Positions 50,775-52,670 of a DNA stretch of 52,670 nt are shown in pieces. Source of the DNA: Defluviitaleaceae bacterium (lineage in GTDB: Bacteria; Bacillota; Clostridia; Lachnospirales; WQUN01). The stretch covers positions 1-52,670 of the forward strand of contig WQVK01000015.1 in assembly GCA_009784025.1 (NCBI GenBank), in the 5' to 3' direction. Position numbers and translations under genes: made by a program. A model generated the notes under the pieces. That model saw nothing but the letters and a program-made list of their open reading frames with translations, was not told the origin of the DNA and searched no databases. Every line of letters begins with the position of its first letter. The first letter of the stretch is position 1.

Positions 50775-50890
50775 TTTTTGCCCCGCTTTTTTCAAATGTA
50801 ACCTAAAAGAAATCGGGCGGCAGGTCGTACCGGGTTCGTTTCGCGAACCTTATGAAAAACGGGTGGATATTGGCAATGCCCATGGTTTTA
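50775..50890. repeat. REP-like element before the ABC-2 operon
   Basis: GCTTTTTTCAAATGTAACCT, AAATCGGGCGGCAGGTCGTACC, GGGTTCGTTTCGCGAACC, TTATGAAAAACGGGTGGAT (segments given in part), like 27300 and 21668. Confidence 0.65.
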
Positions 50891-50896
50891 TATTTT

Positions 50897-50936
50897 CACA
50901 TCAACTTATGACATTTGTCACATCAATTCATAACAT
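50897..50936 (+). promoter_or_regulatory. Operator-like direct repeats upstream of the ABC-2 operon
   Basis: CACATCAACTTATGACAT (50897-50914) and CACATCAATTCATAACAT (50919-50936) agree at 15 of 18 positions, 22 bp apart (two helix turns). A TGACATTTGTCA palindrome bridges them (50909-50920). Confidence 0.5.
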
Positions 50937-51016
50937 CTGACACTGTTTTTAACATGCTGGCATCTGTTAATATATGTCCATCAAGGCAAACAAAAACAAA
51001 TCAAGGAGGAAATAGA

Positions 51017-51718
51017 ATGATTCAAATTAACGATTTAAAGAAAAGTTATGGTAGCAACCAGGTGCTAAAGGGCGTTAACCTTACGGTAGAAAAGGGTTCT
51101 TTCACGGCGCTAGTGGGGCGTAATGGCTCTGGCAAAAGCACCCTGGTGGATATCGTGTGCCGGGCAAAAAAAGCCGACAGCGGCAAGGTTGAATATGGCT
51201 TCAGTAAGGCAAAAATGTTTGAGCATATGGGCGTTCAGCTTCAAGAAGCGCAATTTGATGGCCGCCTTACTGTGAAAGAAACAATTAATCTTTGGAAATC
51301 CATCTACGGTGGCGCAAAGGTTAACCTAGAGCAGCTAATAGACATACTAGAGCTTGCACCGGCCATGAACAACCTGGCAGACAAAATATCTGGCGGGCAG
51401 CGTCAGAAGCTAAATATCCTGCTGGCACTGTTCCACAACCCAGAGCTACTAATCTTCGACGAACTTACCACAGGAATGGACGCCACCAGCCGCAGCGATG
51501 TTCAAGAATATTTGAAAACATTAAACCAAAAACAAGGCAAGACAATATTCATGGTAAGCCATTATATGGACGAGGTAGAAGCCCTTTGCAATATGGTTTA
51601 CTTCCTAAAAGACGGCGTAATCTTCGAACAAGGCTCGCCGGAAGAAATTAAAGCAAAATACAACTGCAGCAGCTTACAAGATTTTGTGAAAGAAAACATG
51701 AAAAAGGAGGGCCTGTAA
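51017..51718 (+). CDS. ABC transporter ATPase (ABC-2/drug-exporter type)
   Basis: 233 residues. Walker A VGRNGSGKSTL, signature ISGGQRQKLNILLAL, Walker B LLIFDELTTGMD, switch VSHYMDEVE: the DrrA/CcmA-type ATPase. ATG at 51017 has AAGGAGG 7 nt upstream; the frame extends further 5' through operator-like DNA and should not be used. The permease gene follows 1 nt after the stop. Confidence 0.95.
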   Translation: MIQINDLKKSYGSNQVLKGVNLTVEKGSFTALVGRNGSGKSTLVDIVCRAKKADSGKVEYGFSKAKMFEHMGVQLQEAQFDGRLTVKETINLWKSIYGGAKVNLEQLIDILELAPAMNNLADKISGGQRQKLNILLALFHNPELLIFDELTTGMDATSRSDVQEYLKTLNQKQGKTIFMVSHYMDEVEALCNMVYFLKDGVIFEQGSPEEIKAKYNCSSLQDFVKENMKKEGL

Positions 51719-51719
51719 A

Positions 51720-52436
51720 ATGATGACAGGACTTATAAAATATCACGCATTAACCCTATTAAGAGAGCCCCTTAACATCTTCTTTGCCCTCATCTTCCCA
51801 TTCATAAACGTGGTTATGATGCTTGGCTTTGGCGTAGAAGAAACAGACCCTGTGCTGCTGGCAGGGACACTCCCCGTTTTTATGATGATTGGTATGCTGG
51901 TGTTATGCTTCACAGACGCAGGTATGAGCCATGCCTACGGCCGGCAAATCAAATTCCTACGTAAGCTGCGCATGACACCTGTTACCACAGGGCATTACAT
52001 CATATCTGGCGTATTACTTCGTATTTTTGCGGCAACGCTGCTTACCGGCGGGCTTATTGCCTTCGGCATCTTCGTTTACAACATGGATGTATCTGCCGCA
52101 AGCTGGCATACCTTCATCCCAATGCTTCTTCTCATCTTCGCAATGTTCTACACCCTTAGCATGTTCCTGGCCAATGTTTGTAAAAAGGCTAAAACTTCCC
52201 AAAACCTATGTATGGTAATAATGTTCGCCATGATTATCCTACTAAATGTAGCAACAGCAGACCTGCCAGACATACTACAAAACCTAACCCGCCTCATACC
52301 AACACAATTCGCAATAGAGCTGCTAGTTTCCGCTTGGAACGGCACAGGCATATTCCAAGGTTTCTACTTCTATGTAGCCGTAGGCGCAACAATATTATTT
52401 GGCCTGCTGTCTATGAAGACATTTAAGTTTGAGTAG
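51720..52436 (+). CDS. ABC-2 type permease
   Basis: 238 residues, six hydrophobic helices. FLRKLRMTPVTTGHYIISGVLLR matches the short amphipathic elbow after helix 2 in ABC-2 permeases (given in part; about 78-100). Coupled to the ATPase gene upstream; together they form an exporter of unknown substrate. AAAAAGGAGGG lies 10 nt upstream of the two tandem ATG codons. A strong terminator follows. Confidence 0.93.
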   Translation: MMTGLIKYHALTLLREPLNIFFALIFPFINVVMMLGFGVEETDPVLLAGTLPVFMMIGMLVLCFTDAGMSHAYGRQIKFLRKLRMTPVTTGHYIISGVLLRIFAATLLTGGLIAFGIFVYNMDVSAASWHTFIPMLLLIFAMFYTLSMFLANVCKKAKTSQNLCMVIMFAMIILLNVATADLPDILQNLTRLIPTQFAIELLVSAWNGTGIFQGFYFYVAVGATILFGLLSMKTFKFE

Positions 52437-52472
52437 TTTGCTTTCGGTTTAAATGGCTATAATTCTATTTTA

Positions 52473-52507
52473 AGAAAACCCCTGCATGTGCTAGGGGTTT
52501 TCTTTTT
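52473..52507 (+). terminator. Terminator of the ABC-2 operon
   Basis: AAGAAAACCCCT, 9-nt loop, AGGGGTTTTCTTTTT. Confidence 0.9.
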
Positions 52508-52514
52508 GTGTTGG

Positions 52515-52552
52515 TATAGTGAAATACCGATTTCGAATTGTTTCACCATATA
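52515..52552. mobile_element. MITE-like element, internally deleted (copy 5)
   Basis: TATAGTGAAATACCGATTTC then GAATTGTTTCACCATATA: the two termini of the family joined, middle missing. Confidence 0.7.
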
Positions 52553-52641
52553 GTAATTAAACTGGAAAATCGTCCAGTTTAATTACTCAGCCAGCTAACG
52601 CTGTCTGACTGCACCTCCTACGCTTCGCTGCGTCGGTGCAG
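52553..52641. other. Two stem-loops at the window end
   Basis: GTAATTAAACTGGA/TCCAGTTTAATTAC (52553-52586, perfect) and CTGCACC...GGTGCAG (52609-52641) capped by ACGCTTCGCTGCGT. No reading frame is open through the last 230 bp; the first may terminate an unseen gene to the right, the second is unexplained. Confidence 0.45.
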
Positions 52642-52670
52642 GGCGTTCATGTAACTTCAAAATTGCTCAA

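Noticed and set aside
52609-52641. Integron attC site or tRNA-like hairpin at the window end
   Set aside because: Lacks the conserved core sites of attC and any tRNA consensus; left as an unexplained stem-loop.

Overview
The window looks like one end of a contig from an anaerobic, low-to-medium G+C member of the Bacillota (class Clostridia). I infer this from the gene content: sporulation-type proteins (SpoIID-, CotH- and SpoVB-like), a dprA-topA pair, strong AGGAGG ribosome sites, rho-independent terminators, an AhpC plus thioredoxin-reductase couple, a single-subunit P-type Ca2+ pump, and LytTR and AraC regulators. Species cannot be named. The left edge is a run of 16 C, so the contig probably breaks inside the first gene. 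No rRNA, tRNA, CRISPR array or complete insertion sequence was seen.

Layout. 1-2.3 kb (-): peroxide defence, a thioredoxin-reductase-like flavoprotein with its own C-terminal thioredoxin domain, and peroxiredoxin. 2.8-7.2 kb (-): a LytTR regulator whose phospho-acceptor Asp is Glu, then two overlapping ABC exporter half-transporters. 7.6-9.1 kb (+): a BRO-N (phage antirepressor-type) gene and an unknown gene. 9.3-12.2 kb (+): an AraC regulator on an apparently leaderless transcript, a BtrH-like protein and an alpha/alpha-toroid protein. 12.9-15.5 kb (+): MFS transporter and an Orn/Lys/Arg-decarboxylase-fold enzyme. 15.5-17.1 kb (-): a DUF4230-type membrane protein and a serine recombinase, separated by a 159-bp segment bounded by inverted repeats that looks like an invertible promoter. 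17.6-21.4 kb (+): Ca2+-type ATPase with a structured leader, then two Nudix hydrolases. 21.8-24.3 kb (+): trpB, a trpA lacking its catalytic Glu, and a DUF4405-like membrane protein. 24.4-27.1 kb: GrpB-family protein, membrane-anchored HNH nuclease, AAC(6')-like acetyltransferase, YdcF-family protein. 27.4-32.2 kb (+): dprA, topA, xth and an MTA/SAH nucleosidase. 32.6-36.4 kb (+): heterodimeric multidrug-type ABC exporter. 36.6-41.8 kb: small lipoprotein, SpoIID-like lipoprotein, and a divergent frameshifted cotH. 42.3-47.4 kb (-): hisG-D-C-B-A-IE without hisH or hisF. 47.8-52.4 kb (+): SpoVB-like flippase, an Ig-like-domain protein, and an ABC ATPase with an ABC-2 permease.

The striking part lies between the genes. 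At least four families of short repeats fill the gaps: (i) a 16-bp palindrome, GGTACCRTAYGGTACC, at seven loci, in every multi-copy locus with copies exactly 32 bp apart; (ii) ~115-bp long-hairpin MITE-like elements beginning and ending TATAGTGAAATA; (iii) a REP-like element with a GAGGCTTCGCCTC core and a CTGACGGTTTTAA end at well over a dozen gene junctions; (iv) CAGTTGGT/ACCAACTG stem-loops that serve as terminators and also sit in frame inside two genes. Across both strands, genes tend to begin G+T-rich on the coding strand and end A+C-rich, with abrupt resets at some gene junctions.
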